This document shows positions 12,957 to 21,016 of a stretch of 64,000 nt of DNA, piece by piece. Location of the stretch: assembly GCF_023612255.1 (NCBI RefSeq), contig NZ_CP063231.1, forward strand, positions 2,958,001 to 3,022,000, read 5' to 3'. Each line of letters opens with the position of its first letter. The first letter of the stretch is position 1. The notes beneath the pieces were generated by a model that did no database searches, had not been told where the DNA came from, and worked only from the letters and a program-made list of their open reading frames with translations. Both the position numbers and the translations under genes were made by a program. The stretch is from Luteibacter flocculans (GTDB lineage Bacteria; Pseudomonadota; Gammaproteobacteria; Xanthomonadales; Rhodanobacteraceae).

Positions 12957-13385
12957 ATAAAGGTTCATCGCGCATTACCGGGGAAGGTTTTTCTCGCTGT
13001 TGCCGTTGACGACCCGCTTCGTCGGTTTGGCTCGCCTTTTGGCCTCGCATCGGCGCCTGTGCCGCTTCGGGTAGCCTGATGTCGTTGAGCTGGGGCTGTG
13101 GATTGCCTTGGCGATCGTTAGCGTGGATTCGATGGACGTCTCTGCCTTCGCGATCACTACGGTGAGGTGGCGCAGCGCTGCGGCTCTCCCGACACGCGAC
13201 CTCAGTCATCGTGGGAGTCTTCGGTGTCCCCCTCGATGCGAGTTTCCGCACAAGAGAGCGGCCAAGGCTCTGGCCTCGTCGCACGAGCTAGCGGTAGCTC
13301 CAGCCGCTGGACACATGCAGTCACGCGGCGAAGGAATCGACGTATGCAGACAGCGCCCCGCACTTCCGCGATGAACCTAAATAAA
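12954..13385. mobile_element. MITE-like or IS-remnant insertion with target duplication and terminal inverted repeats
   Basis: An 8-base direct repeat TAAATAAA occurs at 12954-12961 and 13378-13385. Immediately inside are 11-base perfect terminal inverted repeats, GGTTCATCGCG at 12962-12972 and its complement at 13367-13377, with further partial matching inwards (a CGGGG block about six bases further on). The 416-base interior has no supported gene; the frames that are open on either strand are short and unlike known proteins. The pattern is that of a non-autonomous element or a decayed insertion sequence. Eight-base duplications of AT-rich targets fit several IS families, for example ISL3; the family is not determined. 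Confidence 0.72.
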
Positions 13386-13398
13386 GCGTGGCATGACG

Positions 13399-13420
13399 GT
13401 CCCGACGCGCGCGTCGGGAC
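13399..13420. terminator. Perfect palindrome between convergent genes
   Basis: A 22-base perfect palindrome, GTCCCGACGC and its complement, lies eight bases after the stop codon of the Nudix gene and, before the element inserted, would have followed the enoyl-CoA hydratase gene closely. It lacks a T run, so it may terminate weakly in both directions. Confidence 0.5.
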
Positions 13421-13427
13421 TGCGGGA

Positions 13428-14342
13428 TCACGAGATGCCCGCGATGCCTTGCGCCGCGTGCATGCGCGCTTCGCCGAGATCGTCGGCGCCCACGCCACCA
13501 AGCGCGTACACCGGCAACGACGCGGCCTCCGCCAGACGGGCAAAACGCGGCCAGCCCAGTGGCTCGTAGCCCGATGCACTCCCGGCCAACACCGGCGACA
13601 ACGTGGCGAAGTCGCACCCAAGGCGAACCGCATGGGCCAGATCGTCGGCATCGTGGCAGGACGCTGCCACCAGCATGCCCAGCGGCAACGGCCGTTCCGT
13701 CCATGCACGAAGCTGCGACGAATCCAGATGCACGCCCACGCTCAACGCTGCGGCGCCTTCGACATCGCCGTAAAGCAGCACGTGCGCGCCATGTCGGCGT
13801 ACCTCGGCCAGCGCACCGGCGACCACGCTTCGGACGACGTCGTCGGGATGGCCAGGCAGATGCACCTGCATGAGGCGCTCGCCGCGTGCCAGCGTCTCCC
13901 CGATCCACTCGCTTACCCGATCCGGTGTGGCTCCCGCGGGAGAGACCATGTAATGCAGCGGTAGACGCAGTGCGGCAAGGATCGGTCGATCGGCGGGCGC
14001 CAGCATGGCCGGATCGATCGATGCGGGATCGCGCCATGCGATGGCGGCGGCATCCAGTGCTTTCGGCTCGCCCGTCCACGCACGCACGACCATCGCCTCC
14101 AGCAACATCGCGCGTTCGCCGTAGCGCCATGGGATGCGGATCAAGGCTTCGAACGTATGCGGATCGACCGCGATACCGAGTTCCTCGTCGAGCTCCCGTT
14201 CCAGCGCCGACACGGCGGATTCGCCCGACTCCAGCTTGCCTCCCGGAAACTCCCACAGGCCCGCCAGGTGCTTGCCCGGCGGACGCTGCGCAATGAGTAC
14301 CCTGCCGTTGCCGTCGACGAGGACGCCGGCAACCACGTGCAT
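13428..14342 (-). CDS. Nudix hydrolase fused to a thiamine-phosphate-synthase-like domain
   Basis: The 304-residue protein joins a MutT-type Nudix domain (residues 1-125) to a ThiE/TenI-like barrel (about 150-304). The Nudix box is complete, from GKLESGE near residue 36 to RELDEELGI. MutT enzymes remove 8-oxo-dGTP; the C-terminal part has the family's SCHDADDLAHAVRLGCDF, LGWPRFARLAE and PVYALGGV elements. Such fusions are widespread in gammaproteobacteria and usually annotated from the Nudix half; thiamine synthesis is doubtful. The ATG at 14342 overlaps the folA stop codon by one base (TGATG), so the two genes are coupled. An ORF call that runs upstream through folA in another frame is not real. 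Confidence 0.88.
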   Translation of the reverse strand: MHVVAGVLVDGNGRVLIAQRPPGKHLAGLWEFPGGKLESGESAVSALERELDEELGIAVDPHTFEALIRIPWRYGERAMLLEAMVVRAWTGEPKALDAAAIAWRDPASIDPAMLAPADRPILAALRLPLHYMVSPAGATPDRVSEWIGETLARGERLMQVHLPGHPDDVVRSVVAGALAEVRRHGAHVLLYGDVEGAAALSVGVHLDSSQLRAWTERPLPLGMLVAASCHDADDLAHAVRLGCDFATLSPVLAGSASGYEPLGWPRFARLAEAASLPVYALGGVGADDLGEARMHAAQGIAGIS

Positions 14343-14830
14343 CAAACGTTCCTGACGTATTCGACCATGTCGAATGCGTGCTTGTGCTCTGCGTCCACGC
14401 CATGGTGCACGCGGGACACCTCGGTCCATTCCTTGAAGTCGATGCCGGGGAAGAACACGTCGGCGCCATCCACGGCCGCATAGACCCATGTGAGGTACAG
14501 CGTGCGCGCGTACGGAAGTGCTTCGCGGAAGACCTCGCCGCCGCCGATCACCATCAGTCCCGTGTGACCGCAGCTCGCCTGGGCCTCCTGGATCGAGCGA
14601 ACGGTCACCTGGCCGGGAAAGGGCGCCTCGCCCTTCCGAGTCAGCACGTAGTTCTTGCGATCCGGCAACGGCTTGCCGATCGACTCGGCGGTTTTGCGCC
14701 CCATCAGAACGGCGCGATCGAGGGTGAGTTTCTTGAAGTACTTCAGGTCGTCGGGGAGATGCCAGGGCAACCCGCCCTGCTTGCCGATGGCAAAGTTTTC
14801 GTCGAGCGCGGCAACCAGGTGAACGGCCAT
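14342..14830 (-). CDS. folA: Dihydrofolate reductase
   Basis: NADPH-dependent reduction of dihydrofolate in the cytoplasm, needed for thymidylate, purine and methionine synthesis. The 162-residue product has the usual length and the expected elements: VAALDENFAIGKQGGLPWHLPDD near residues 5-28, GRKTAESIG for cofactor binding and the VIGGGEVFREAL loop. It pairs functionally with thyA at 27.0-27.9 kb but is not next to it, as in E. coli. It is first in a two-gene unit with the Nudix fusion. Confidence 0.96.
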   Translation of the reverse strand: MAVHLVAALDENFAIGKQGGLPWHLPDDLKYFKKLTLDRAVLMGRKTAESIGKPLPDRKNYVLTRKGEAPFPGQVTVRSIQEAQASCGHTGLMVIGGGEVFREALPYARTLYLTWVYAAVDGADVFFPGIDFKEWTEVSRVHHGVDAEHKHAFDMVEYVRNV

Positions 14831-14949
14831 GGAACTTCCTTAGCGGGTGAGTTGAAACGATCGGGCAGCGTGGCCCTGCGCTGCGGATAGTAGCCTCATG
14901 CGCGCGCGGTGGAAAATCGCAGGTTTCCACGAAACCCCACCAGACGAAG

Positions 14950-14979
14950 ACGGGCGCCCTCCTTCCGGAAGGCGCCCGT
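14950..14979 (-). terminator. Hairpin between a small gene and folA
   Basis: ACGGGCGCC and GGCGCCCGT (14950-14958 and 14971-14979) form a nine-base-pair stem around a 12-base loop. It lies downstream of the small acidic gene on the minus strand. No clear T run follows, so termination is uncertain. Confidence 0.4.
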
Positions 14980-15010
14980 ACCGATGGATCAACATGCGGT
15001 AGCGAATGGT

Positions 15011-15139
15011 CTAGCCGTGATCCTCGTCGTCATGTTCCTGCTGTGGGGATTCCGGTGACGTCGGCTTTTTCTCTACACGGTCTTTGGCGGACTGGTCGTA
15101 TTCGCGAGGGTTATGGGTTGGCACGTCGTCTTTGCTCAC
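15011..15139 (-). CDS. Small acidic hydrophilic protein (42 residues)
   Basis: Not recognised. A GTG start at 15139 lies six bases behind a good AGGAG element (15150-15146 on the minus strand), which supports a real gene although the open frame extends upstream. The product is very polar: a mixed N-terminal half (SKDDVPTHNPREYDQSAKD) and an acidic C-terminal end (EHDDEDHG), with no hydrophobic segment, so it should be soluble and probably disordered. It is divergent from a DUF4142 gene; the shared 200-base region carries a CACAAATGTG palindrome. Confidence 0.6.
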   Translation of the reverse strand: MSKDDVPTHNPREYDQSAKDRVEKKPTSPESPQQEHDDEDHG

Positions 15140-15216
15140 GGCTGTCTCCTCGATGTATGGGTCTCCACGGTGCCGTCGTGCCGGTGGACGCCATCGCCCG
15201 CCAAGGTGAAGCCAGC

Positions 15217-15230
15217 CACACAAATGTGAA
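15217..15230. promoter_or_regulatory. Palindromic CACAAATGTG site
   Basis: CACA-AA-TGTG lies at 15219-15228 with A-rich flanks in the divergent region between the small acidic gene and the DUF4142 gene. The same core, in the longer form TTCACAAATGTGAA, lies before the OmpR-type regulator gene at 47260-47273. It could be an operator shared by the two loci; which protein binds is unknown. Confidence 0.4.
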
Positions 15231-15340
15231 AAACAGGAATGGTTTTTCCTGTTGATCCAGGTTGCACGCGCCGTTCATGCCGCCGATGCGACACCTTGGT
15301 TTCCCAGGCGCGTCGCGCCCAAGCCACGGAGCCACCCACC

Positions 15341-15886
15341 ATGAACCGCATGCCCCGCCGTCTTCTCGCCGCAGCTCTCGCCACCGCCGTCATCCTTCCC
15401 GGCGCCGCCTTCGCTCAGGATGCCGCCTCCGCCTCGAGCGGGCATGCAGCGGCCGACGCCGCCTTCGTGAAGCAAGCCAGCGCCGCAGGCCTTGCCGAAG
15501 TCACCCTGGGACAGCTCGGCGCATCGCAGGGCAACTCGGCGGATGTGAAGCAGTTCGGCCAGCAGATGGTTACCGACCACACCAAGGCCAACGACGAACT
15601 CAAGTCCATCGCCAGCGGCAAGAACCTGACCGTCGCGTCCGCGCCGATGCCCGCCGACGAAAAGGCCGCCGCTGCGCTCGGCAAGAAGTCGGGCGACGCG
15701 TTCGACCAGGCCTTCGCCAAGAAGATGGTCGCCGACCACCAGAAGGCGGTCGCGCTGTTCACGAAGGAATCCACCAGCGGCAAGGACCCGGAACTCAAGG
15801 CCTTTGCGACGAAGACACTGCCGACGCTCAAGGACCACCTCGAGATGGCGAAGAAGCTTCCCGGAGCCGCGGGTGGCAGCAAGTAA
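15341..15886 (+). CDS. Exported DUF4142 domain protein
   Basis: Function unknown; DUF4142 proteins are periplasmic four-helix, ferritin-like proteins often linked to stress. The 181-residue product has a signal peptide (residues 1-26, ending GAAFAQ) and the paired helices with KQASAAGLAEVTLGQLGA, QFGQQMVTDHTKAN and FAKKMVADHQKAVALF, a pattern of repeated HxxAxx segments characteristic of the family. ATG 15341 was chosen because it gives a proper signal peptide; the open frame upstream is not conserved in character. It is convergent with the cytochrome b561 gene. Confidence 0.85.
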   Translation: MNRMPRRLLAAALATAVILPGAAFAQDAASASSGHAAADAAFVKQASAAGLAEVTLGQLGASQGNSADVKQFGQQMVTDHTKANDELKSIASGKNLTVASAPMPADEKAAAALGKKSGDAFDQAFAKKMVADHQKAVALFTKESTSGKDPELKAFATKTLPTLKDHLEMAKKLPGAAGGSK

Positions 15887-15905
15887 GCTCGCCTAGGCGT
15901 TAGCG

Positions 15906-15957
15906 AAAAAATCCACGGTCACGACAGCCGTCACGAGACGACGTCGTGGCCGTGGAT
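15906..15957 (-). terminator. Intrinsic terminator of the cytochrome b561 gene
   Basis: A 15-base-pair stem (15943-15957 with 15911-15925, one G-T wobble) encloses a 17-base loop. On the minus strand it is followed by a run of T residues from the A run at 15906-15911. It separates the convergent DUF4142 and cytochrome genes. Confidence 0.8.
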
Positions 15958-15978
15958 GGCCGTAGGCCGAAACGCGCA

Positions 15979-16503
15979 TCAGACCATTCGGCGCAGCGTA
16001 TTGTCGCGACGAATGAAGTGATGCCAGAGCGACGCAAGAATGTGGGCGCCGATCACCCAGTAGAAGATTTCCCCTAGCGTCTCGTGTACCTCGCCAACGG
16101 CCTCCCGTGCCGCCGGGTCAGGAGCCACGATCGACGGAAGCGACCAGCCGCCCCAGGGCAGGGTCACGAGCTCGCCCGCATAGTTGACCTGAAGGATGCC
16201 GAGCACCGGCTGCACGAGCAGGAACGCATACAACGCCAGATGCGTTATCTGGGCGACCACCTTCGTCACCTTGCCGGCCGTCGGCACGATAGGCGGAACC
16301 GTACCCGAGAGCCGCGCAAGCATGCGCGGAATCAGCAGGACCAGCACCGCGAGTCCTGCCAGGTAATGCCATCGCATCATCGCCGATGCACCCTCGCTGT
16401 CGTCGCTCAGATCGACGAACACATAGGCCGCCACGATGGCGACGACGGTCAGCCAGTGCGTCCAACGGGAAAGTGATCCGTATCGATTAGCGGAGCGATG
16501 CAT
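15979..16503 (-). CDS. Cytochrome b561 family protein
   Basis: Inner-membrane di-heme b-type cytochrome that passes electrons between quinol and periplasmic or cytoplasmic acceptors. The 174-residue protein has four hydrophobic segments and suitably placed histidines: RWTHWL near residue 16, MMRWHYLAG near 45, and EVHETLGEIFYWVIGAHILASLWHHF near 135-160. ATG 16503 gives the normal family start; a 25-codon upstream extension is rejected. A perfect FNR-type box lies about 106 bases upstream, so oxygen control is likely. The physiological electron acceptor is not evident. Confidence 0.88.
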   Translation of the reverse strand: MHRSANRYGSLSRWTHWLTVVAIVAAYVFVDLSDDSEGASAMMRWHYLAGLAVLVLLIPRMLARLSGTVPPIVPTAGKVTKVVAQITHLALYAFLLVQPVLGILQVNYAGELVTLPWGGWSLPSIVAPDPAAREAVGEVHETLGEIFYWVIGAHILASLWHHFIRRDNTLRRMV

Positions 16504-16608
16504 GGGGGTGTTCCATGGTCGTAGGGGTGTGGGAGCGCGGCGGCGGACCTGTATGCCCTGCCGCGTAAACGTCCACACACAGCTTTACCCCTCGGCCCCA
16601 CCGGATGC

Positions 16609-16622
16609 TTGATCTCGATCAA
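16609..16622 (-). promoter_or_regulatory. FNR/Anr-type binding site before cytochrome b561
   Basis: TTGAT-CTCG-ATCAA is a perfect match to the FNR/Anr consensus TTGATNNNNATCAA. On the minus strand a TAAAGC -10-like element lies at 16587-16582, which would put the box close to the -41.5 position of a class II activated promoter starting near 16575. It lies between the sigma-54 regulator's stop codon and the cytochrome gene. Confidence 0.7.
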
Positions 16623-16661
16623 GCCACCCTCGCGTAGTCGGACCGTCGGTTCGGCAGACGC

Positions 16662-18041
16662 TCAGGTCAAGCCATACCGCTTGATCTTGTACCAGAGCGC
16701 GCGCTCGCTGATCTTGAGCAAGCGGGCGGCGGCGGCCTTATTGCCGCCGGCCTGAAGCAGCGCCTCATGGATGAGATGGCGCTCGAGCTCGTCCACATGC
16801 GGGCGCAAGGCCAGGGAGTCGGGAGCACGCGACGCCGGCTTCGGGTCGGCGCCAGGCTCCTTGGCAACGGCGGGCAGCGGGCCGAGCCCCACGGGCAGGT
16901 GCGCGACGGTAATCAGGTCGCCGCGGCACAGCACCATGGCACGCTCGATGAGGTTTTCCAGCTCTCGGACGTTTCCCGGCCACGCATAACCTTCCAGGAT
17001 CGCCATGGCATCGGACGAGATCCGCGGCGGCGTCCTACTGAGTTCGACCGAATATTTGTGCACGAAATACTCGACGAGCAGCGGAATGTCGCCATGCCTG
17101 TCCCGCAGCAAGGGCACGTCGACGCGAACCACGTTGAGCCGGAAATAGAGGTCGCGCCGCAGCAGGCCCGCATCCACCGACTGCTGCGGGTCGCGATTGG
17201 TGGCCGCGACGACGCGCAGGTCCACCGGCGTGACGGCGTTGCCGCCCACTTTTTCGATGACGCCTTCCTGCAACACGCGAAGCAGCTTTGCCTGGAGACC
17301 GATCGGCATTTCCGTGATCTCGTCGAGGAACAGCGTGCCGCCGCTCGCCAATTCGCACTTGCCGACACGGTCGCGCAAGGCGCCCGTAAACGCACCCTTC
17401 ACGTGACCGAACAATTCGCTTTCGAGCAGTTCGGCGGGAATCGCTGCGCAATTGATCGGCACAAAGAGGCCGCTGCGTCCCGACGCGACGTGGAGCGCAC
17501 GCGCCACCAGTTCCTTGCCGGTGCCGGTTTCGCCGACGATGAAGACACTGCTGCGCGTCGGCGCCACTTGCTTGAGCAGGTCGTAGAGGTCCTGCATGGG
17601 CTTGCTCGTGCCCACGAAGTCGCCCCATCCACGGGACATCTCTTCCTTCAGGAAGCGATTCTCCCGCTGCACGACCTGCATCGTCAGTGCACGGCTCACC
17701 GCCATTTCGATGGTTTCCATCTCGAACGGACGGATGATGTAATCGGCCGCGCCGATCTTCATCGCGGCCACGGCGGTCTCTATCGTGCCGTAGGCGGTCA
17801 TCACGATCACCGGGATGTCGTTGTCCGCTTCCCGCAGTGCGCGCAGCAGCCCTATGCCGTCGAGGCGGGGCATGCGCAGATCCGTCAGCACCAGATCGAA
17901 CGACCCGGTGTCGAGCATGGCCAATGCCTCCTGGCCGTCGCCCGCCTGCTCCACCTCGTGTCCCAGAGATCTCAGGGAGAGTTCCAGGATGCGACGCATC
18001 TTCGCTTCGTTGTCCACCACCAGGATACGTTTCGCTGTCAT
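16662..18041 (-). CDS. Sigma-54 dependent response regulator (NtrC family)
   Basis: Transcription activator that opens sigma-54 promoters when phosphorylated. The 459-residue protein has a receiver domain (1-120) with phosphoacceptor D54 in VLTDLRMPRL, an AAA+ domain with Walker A GETGTGKE near 168-175 and an intact GAFTGA sigma-54 contact loop near 214-220, and a Fis-type helix-turn-helix at the end (ISERALWYKIKRYGL). The switch lysine of the receiver is replaced by arginine (IIRPFE, R105), which is unusual. The start at 18041 overlaps the kinase stop codon by four bases (ATGA), marking a cognate pair. Targets may include the sigma-54 promoters at 19854 and 21602. Confidence 0.93.
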   Translation of the reverse strand: MTAKRILVVDNEAKMRRILELSLRSLGHEVEQAGDGQEALAMLDTGSFDLVLTDLRMPRLDGIGLLRALREADNDIPVIVMTAYGTIETAVAAMKIGAADYIIRPFEMETIEMAVSRALTMQVVQRENRFLKEEMSRGWGDFVGTSKPMQDLYDLLKQVAPTRSSVFIVGETGTGKELVARALHVASGRSGLFVPINCAAIPAELLESELFGHVKGAFTGALRDRVGKCELASGGTLFLDEITEMPIGLQAKLLRVLQEGVIEKVGGNAVTPVDLRVVAATNRDPQQSVDAGLLRRDLYFRLNVVRVDVPLLRDRHGDIPLLVEYFVHKYSVELSRTPPRISSDAMAILEGYAWPGNVRELENLIERAMVLCRGDLITVAHLPVGLGPLPAVAKEPGADPKPASRAPDSLALRPHVDELERHLIHEALLQAGGNKAAAARLLKISERALWYKIKRYGLT

Positions 18042-19810
18042 GTCTCGGGTTCTTGATGGGGGAAACGCAGGTTGAAGGAGGCGCCGCCCCAGGCGCTTTC
18101 GCCCACGGAAAGCGTGCCGCCATGCGCATGGACGATCTGCTGCACGATGGTGAGACCCAGGCCCACGCCCCCTTCCCGACGACTGAAGAAGGGATCGAAG
18201 ATCCGCTGACGCAGTTCCGGCGGCACGCCGGGCCCGTCGTCGGCGACGCTGACCCATAACGCATCTTCGTCGCTGTGCGTACTGACGCGGATATGGCCCC
18301 CCTCGCCCACGAAGGACAAGGCATTGAGGATGAGGTTCAGGAAAACCTGCATCATCTGCTCCCTGTCACAGCGGAGCACGACGTCGCCACCATCGGACTG
18401 CCGCGACAAGGAGACTCCCGCGCGCTCCGCACGCGATTCGAGCAGGCCGATGACGCTGTCGACGATCTCCAGCAGATCATGCGACATGAAGTCCGGGGGA
18501 TTCGGCCGGGCGCATTCCAGCAGCAGGGTCACCAGGCGGTTCAGTCGCTCGGTCTCGCTGAAGATGAATCCGATCAGCTCGCGCTGCCTGTCGTCGAGAT
18601 CCGCCTGTCTTTGCAGCAACTGTGCGGCGCTGCGCAAGATGCCCATGGGTGTGCGCACCTCGTGCGCCATGATCGCTGCCATCTCGCCTACCACGGCCAA
18701 CTTGCCCGCGCGGACGATTTGCTCTCGCGACTGCTCGAGTGCCTGGATCATTTCCATATAGGCGCGATGCAGTTCGTCGACTTCGGCGGTCGCGCGCGAC
18801 GGCATGGCCGGAAGCGAAGACTCTCCCTGGCGGAAGCCTCGTGTGAACGCGGTCAACGCGACGATGGGGGACGCAATGCGATCGGCGACGCGTGATGAAA
18901 TCCACAGCCCTGTCAGAAGGACCACGAGCAGCACGCCGAGCATGGCCCAGAGCAGGGTCCAGATAGGCCCGAAGGAGACCGAGGTCGGCTCGATCATGAG
19001 GACATGCCAGCCCAGGCCCTCGAAAGGCGGCGAGCCGCTGGACGTAGCGGCACCGACGAGCAGGTCACCATGCCCCAGCGCGGCGCCGTCCTGGATGTAC
19101 GAAGCCGACCCCGCCCGCGGCAGCCGCCAACCTTCCAGGTGCAGCCGGGACAGTTCCGTTCGACGACGCAGATCGTCGGAGGCGCCTAGCACCTGGCCGT
19201 CGCTCCCTGCCAACACGAGGCTGCGCGTGCCATGGTTGACGGCAGTGTCGAGCAGGTGCTGCACGGCACGCCAGTCGAGGAACGCGTAGAGGTAGCCAAT
19301 CGTGCCTTCGCCGAAGGCATTGGCGATGGGACTGCGCAGAACGATGGCGCTCGTGGCACCGGACTGGGACGCCAATGCCAGCGAGATCGTATCGAGACCC
19401 TGGCCCGGTACGGTACGCCACCCCGAAAGGCGCGGCGCCTCGCGACCGATGTACGAGGGATCGCTCGAGGCGACGACGTGCCCCTGGGCATCGGTGCACA
19501 GCAGCACGTCGTAGACCGTGTCCTGTCCGGCGCGCAGGTTCGCCAGAAAGTTCGACAGGCGCTTGTCGACGTCCTTCACCCGGATGTCCTGCATCACCTC
19601 CAGGCCTCGCCACACGCGCATGTTCTCGACATGCGCAAAGAGAAAGGTGTCGATGCGCTGCATCATGGCCGTGGCGCCGAAACGGAGGTTGCCGGCGATT
19701 TCGGACTGCAGGGCGCTGCGGAACTGAAAGAACGACAACGCGCCGACCACGATCATCGTGCCGAGCATGGTCCATAAAAGGAGCCGGAATAGGGCCGATC
19801 GAGTCGTCAA
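18038..19810 (-). CDS. Membrane sensor histidine kinase with extracytoplasmic sensor domain
   Basis: Sensor partner of the adjacent sigma-54 regulator. The 590-residue protein has a membrane segment at about 8-28, a large periplasmic domain of the Cache type (about 30-290), a second membrane segment near 297-318, a HAMP-like linker, a HisKA domain with phosphoacceptor H383 in MAHEVRTP, and an HATPase domain with complete N, G1 (DDGPGVPP) and G2 (GVGLGLTIV) boxes. The start is TTG 19810, the only candidate before the first membrane segment; no strong ribosome binding site is visible, so the exact start is uncertain. It is divergent from the porin gene 102 bases away, suggesting the ligand is a small molecule the porin admits. 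Confidence 0.9.
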   Translation of the reverse strand: MTTRSALFRLLLWTMLGTMIVVGALSFFQFRSALQSEIAGNLRFGATAMMQRIDTFLFAHVENMRVWRGLEVMQDIRVKDVDKRLSNFLANLRAGQDTVYDVLLCTDAQGHVVASSDPSYIGREAPRLSGWRTVPGQGLDTISLALASQSGATSAIVLRSPIANAFGEGTIGYLYAFLDWRAVQHLLDTAVNHGTRSLVLAGSDGQVLGASDDLRRRTELSRLHLEGWRLPRAGSASYIQDGAALGHGDLLVGAATSSGSPPFEGLGWHVLMIEPTSVSFGPIWTLLWAMLGVLLVVLLTGLWISSRVADRIASPIVALTAFTRGFRQGESSLPAMPSRATAEVDELHRAYMEMIQALEQSREQIVRAGKLAVVGEMAAIMAHEVRTPMGILRSAAQLLQRQADLDDRQRELIGFIFSETERLNRLVTLLLECARPNPPDFMSHDLLEIVDSVIGLLESRAERAGVSLSRQSDGGDVVLRCDREQMMQVFLNLILNALSFVGEGGHIRVSTHSDEDALWVSVADDGPGVPPELRQRIFDPFFSRREGGVGLGLTIVQQIVHAHGGTLSVGESAWGGASFNLRFPHQEPET

Positions 19811-19853
19811 GGCGGGTCAGCTTTGCGGATGCCGCCATCAGTGTCGCAGAATC

Positions 19854-19869
19854 GGGCGCGGCCTATGCC
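19854..19869 (+). promoter_or_regulatory. Candidate sigma-54 promoter of the porin gene (weak)
   Basis: GGCGCGGCCTATGC fits the GG-N10-GC spacing (19855-19856 and 19867-19868), with mismatches at the T of TGG, the A of CAC and the first T of TTGC. Transcription would begin near 19880, 33 bases before ATG 19913. In GC-rich DNA such matches occur by chance, so this is a suggestion only. Confidence 0.3.
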
Positions 19870-19912
19870 ATCCTTCACCTCCACGCGTTTCGTCCCCGGA
19901 AAGGTATCTCCC

Positions 19913-21013
19913 ATGAGCCGGTACCCATGTCGTGCCCTGGGTCTGGGCGTGATCGCTCTCCTGGCGTTCCTCTGCGGCGCGCCACCGTCGTTCGCGGCGG
20001 ATCCTGTGGACGAACACGCCTGGCAGCCCGCCCCCTACACCCTGGGCCAGGGACTCTACTTCCCGGCCCTCGGGCTCCGGATCGGCGGATACGCCGATGT
20101 CCACTACTTCGACCTGGACGGCTCACGCAGCGAGTCGAGCCTTCGCGACGTGAGCCTCTTCGTCACCAAGGACATCGGTAGCCGCTGGCAACTCTTCACC
20201 GAACTGGCGATGTCGCGCACGGTCAACGTGGCCGGCGCGAGCAACAATGGCGGCGACGCCGAAGTGGATGTGGAACGGCTGTATGCCGATTTTCACGCCA
20301 GCCCCGCCGTCACGTTCCGTTTCGGCAAGTTCCTGACGCCGATCGGCGAATGGAACCTGGTACACGCCGATCCCTTGACCTGGACGGTCTCCCGCCCGCT
20401 ATCGACCTCGGCAGCGTTCGCCCGCCACGCCACGGGCGCCATGGCGTTCGGTACGGTCAGCGTCCAGGGCCGCGATCTCGACTACTGGGTGTTCGCCGAC
20501 GACAGCCAGAACCTGGGACTGGGCCAGGACGCCGACGATGCGTTTACCGACTACACCGGGGACCGCAGCCCTCGAAACAACTTTCGCCACGCAGTGGGCG
20601 GCCGCGTGCTGTACCACTTGGCGGGCGACAGCATCAACGTGGGAGCGTCGTTCGTCAGCTACCAGTTGGAACAGCCGCGTCACGATTACCAACTGGCCGG
20701 CATCGACTTCACCTGGACGACGCGGTATCTGGAGCTGACCGGCGAGGCGATCTACCGCTCGGGTCCGTCACAGCTCTCCGACGAGCGTGGAGGCTTCATC
20801 GAGGCAGGCGTCCCAATCGCCCCACGGCTTTACGTCATCGGCCGCGTGGAGCGATATCACACCTCCATCCCCGAAACGACCACGACCGTCCGTACTGCGG
20901 GCATCAACTACCGGCCCATTCCCGGACTGGTGCTGAAGGTGGAACACCGCAACGGGCGCGGTGGCGATATCGTGCCCGCGGGCTGGCTGGCGTCCGTGTC
21001 GGTGTTGTTCTGA
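19913..21013 (+). CDS. Outer-membrane porin-like protein
   Basis: Predicted 16-18-stranded beta-barrel of the phosphate-selective/OprP-like or general porin class. The 366-residue product has a signal peptide (residues 1-28, ending SFAA), a single short N-terminal linker, and alternating strands such as LGLRIGGYADVHYFDLDG, TFRFGKFLTPIGEWNLVHAD and a C-terminal end WLASVSVLF with terminal Phe, as outer-membrane proteins have. ATG 19913 follows a GGAAAGG element and gives the signal peptide directly; upstream in-frame codons are not needed. It forms a two-gene unit with the following substrate-binding-like protein and is divergent from the kinase. Confidence 0.82.
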   Translation: MSRYPCRALGLGVIALLAFLCGAPPSFAADPVDEHAWQPAPYTLGQGLYFPALGLRIGGYADVHYFDLDGSRSESSLRDVSLFVTKDIGSRWQLFTELAMSRTVNVAGASNNGGDAEVDVERLYADFHASPAVTFRFGKFLTPIGEWNLVHADPLTWTVSRPLSTSAAFARHATGAMAFGTVSVQGRDLDYWVFADDSQNLGLGQDADDAFTDYTGDRSPRNNFRHAVGGRVLYHLAGDSINVGASFVSYQLEQPRHDYQLAGIDFTWTTRYLELTGEAIYRSGPSQLSDERGGFIEAGVPIAPRLYVIGRVERYHTSIPETTTTVRTAGINYRPIPGLVLKVEHRNGRGGDIVPAGWLASVSVLF

Positions 21014-21016
21014 GCC

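Noticed and set aside
12975-13374. Short open frames inside the inserted element on both strands
   Set aside because: Up to 89 codons, low complexity and no ribosome binding site; the element appears non-coding.
13428-14930. 500-residue call joining upstream sequence to the Nudix/ThiE protein
   Set aside because: The first 196 codons overlap folA in another frame and have no similarity; the true start is at 14342.
19811-19826. Sigma-54 site immediately upstream of the kinase/porin gap (GGGTCAGCTTTGC)
   Set aside because: GG and GC are not ten bases apart; the spacing rule fails.
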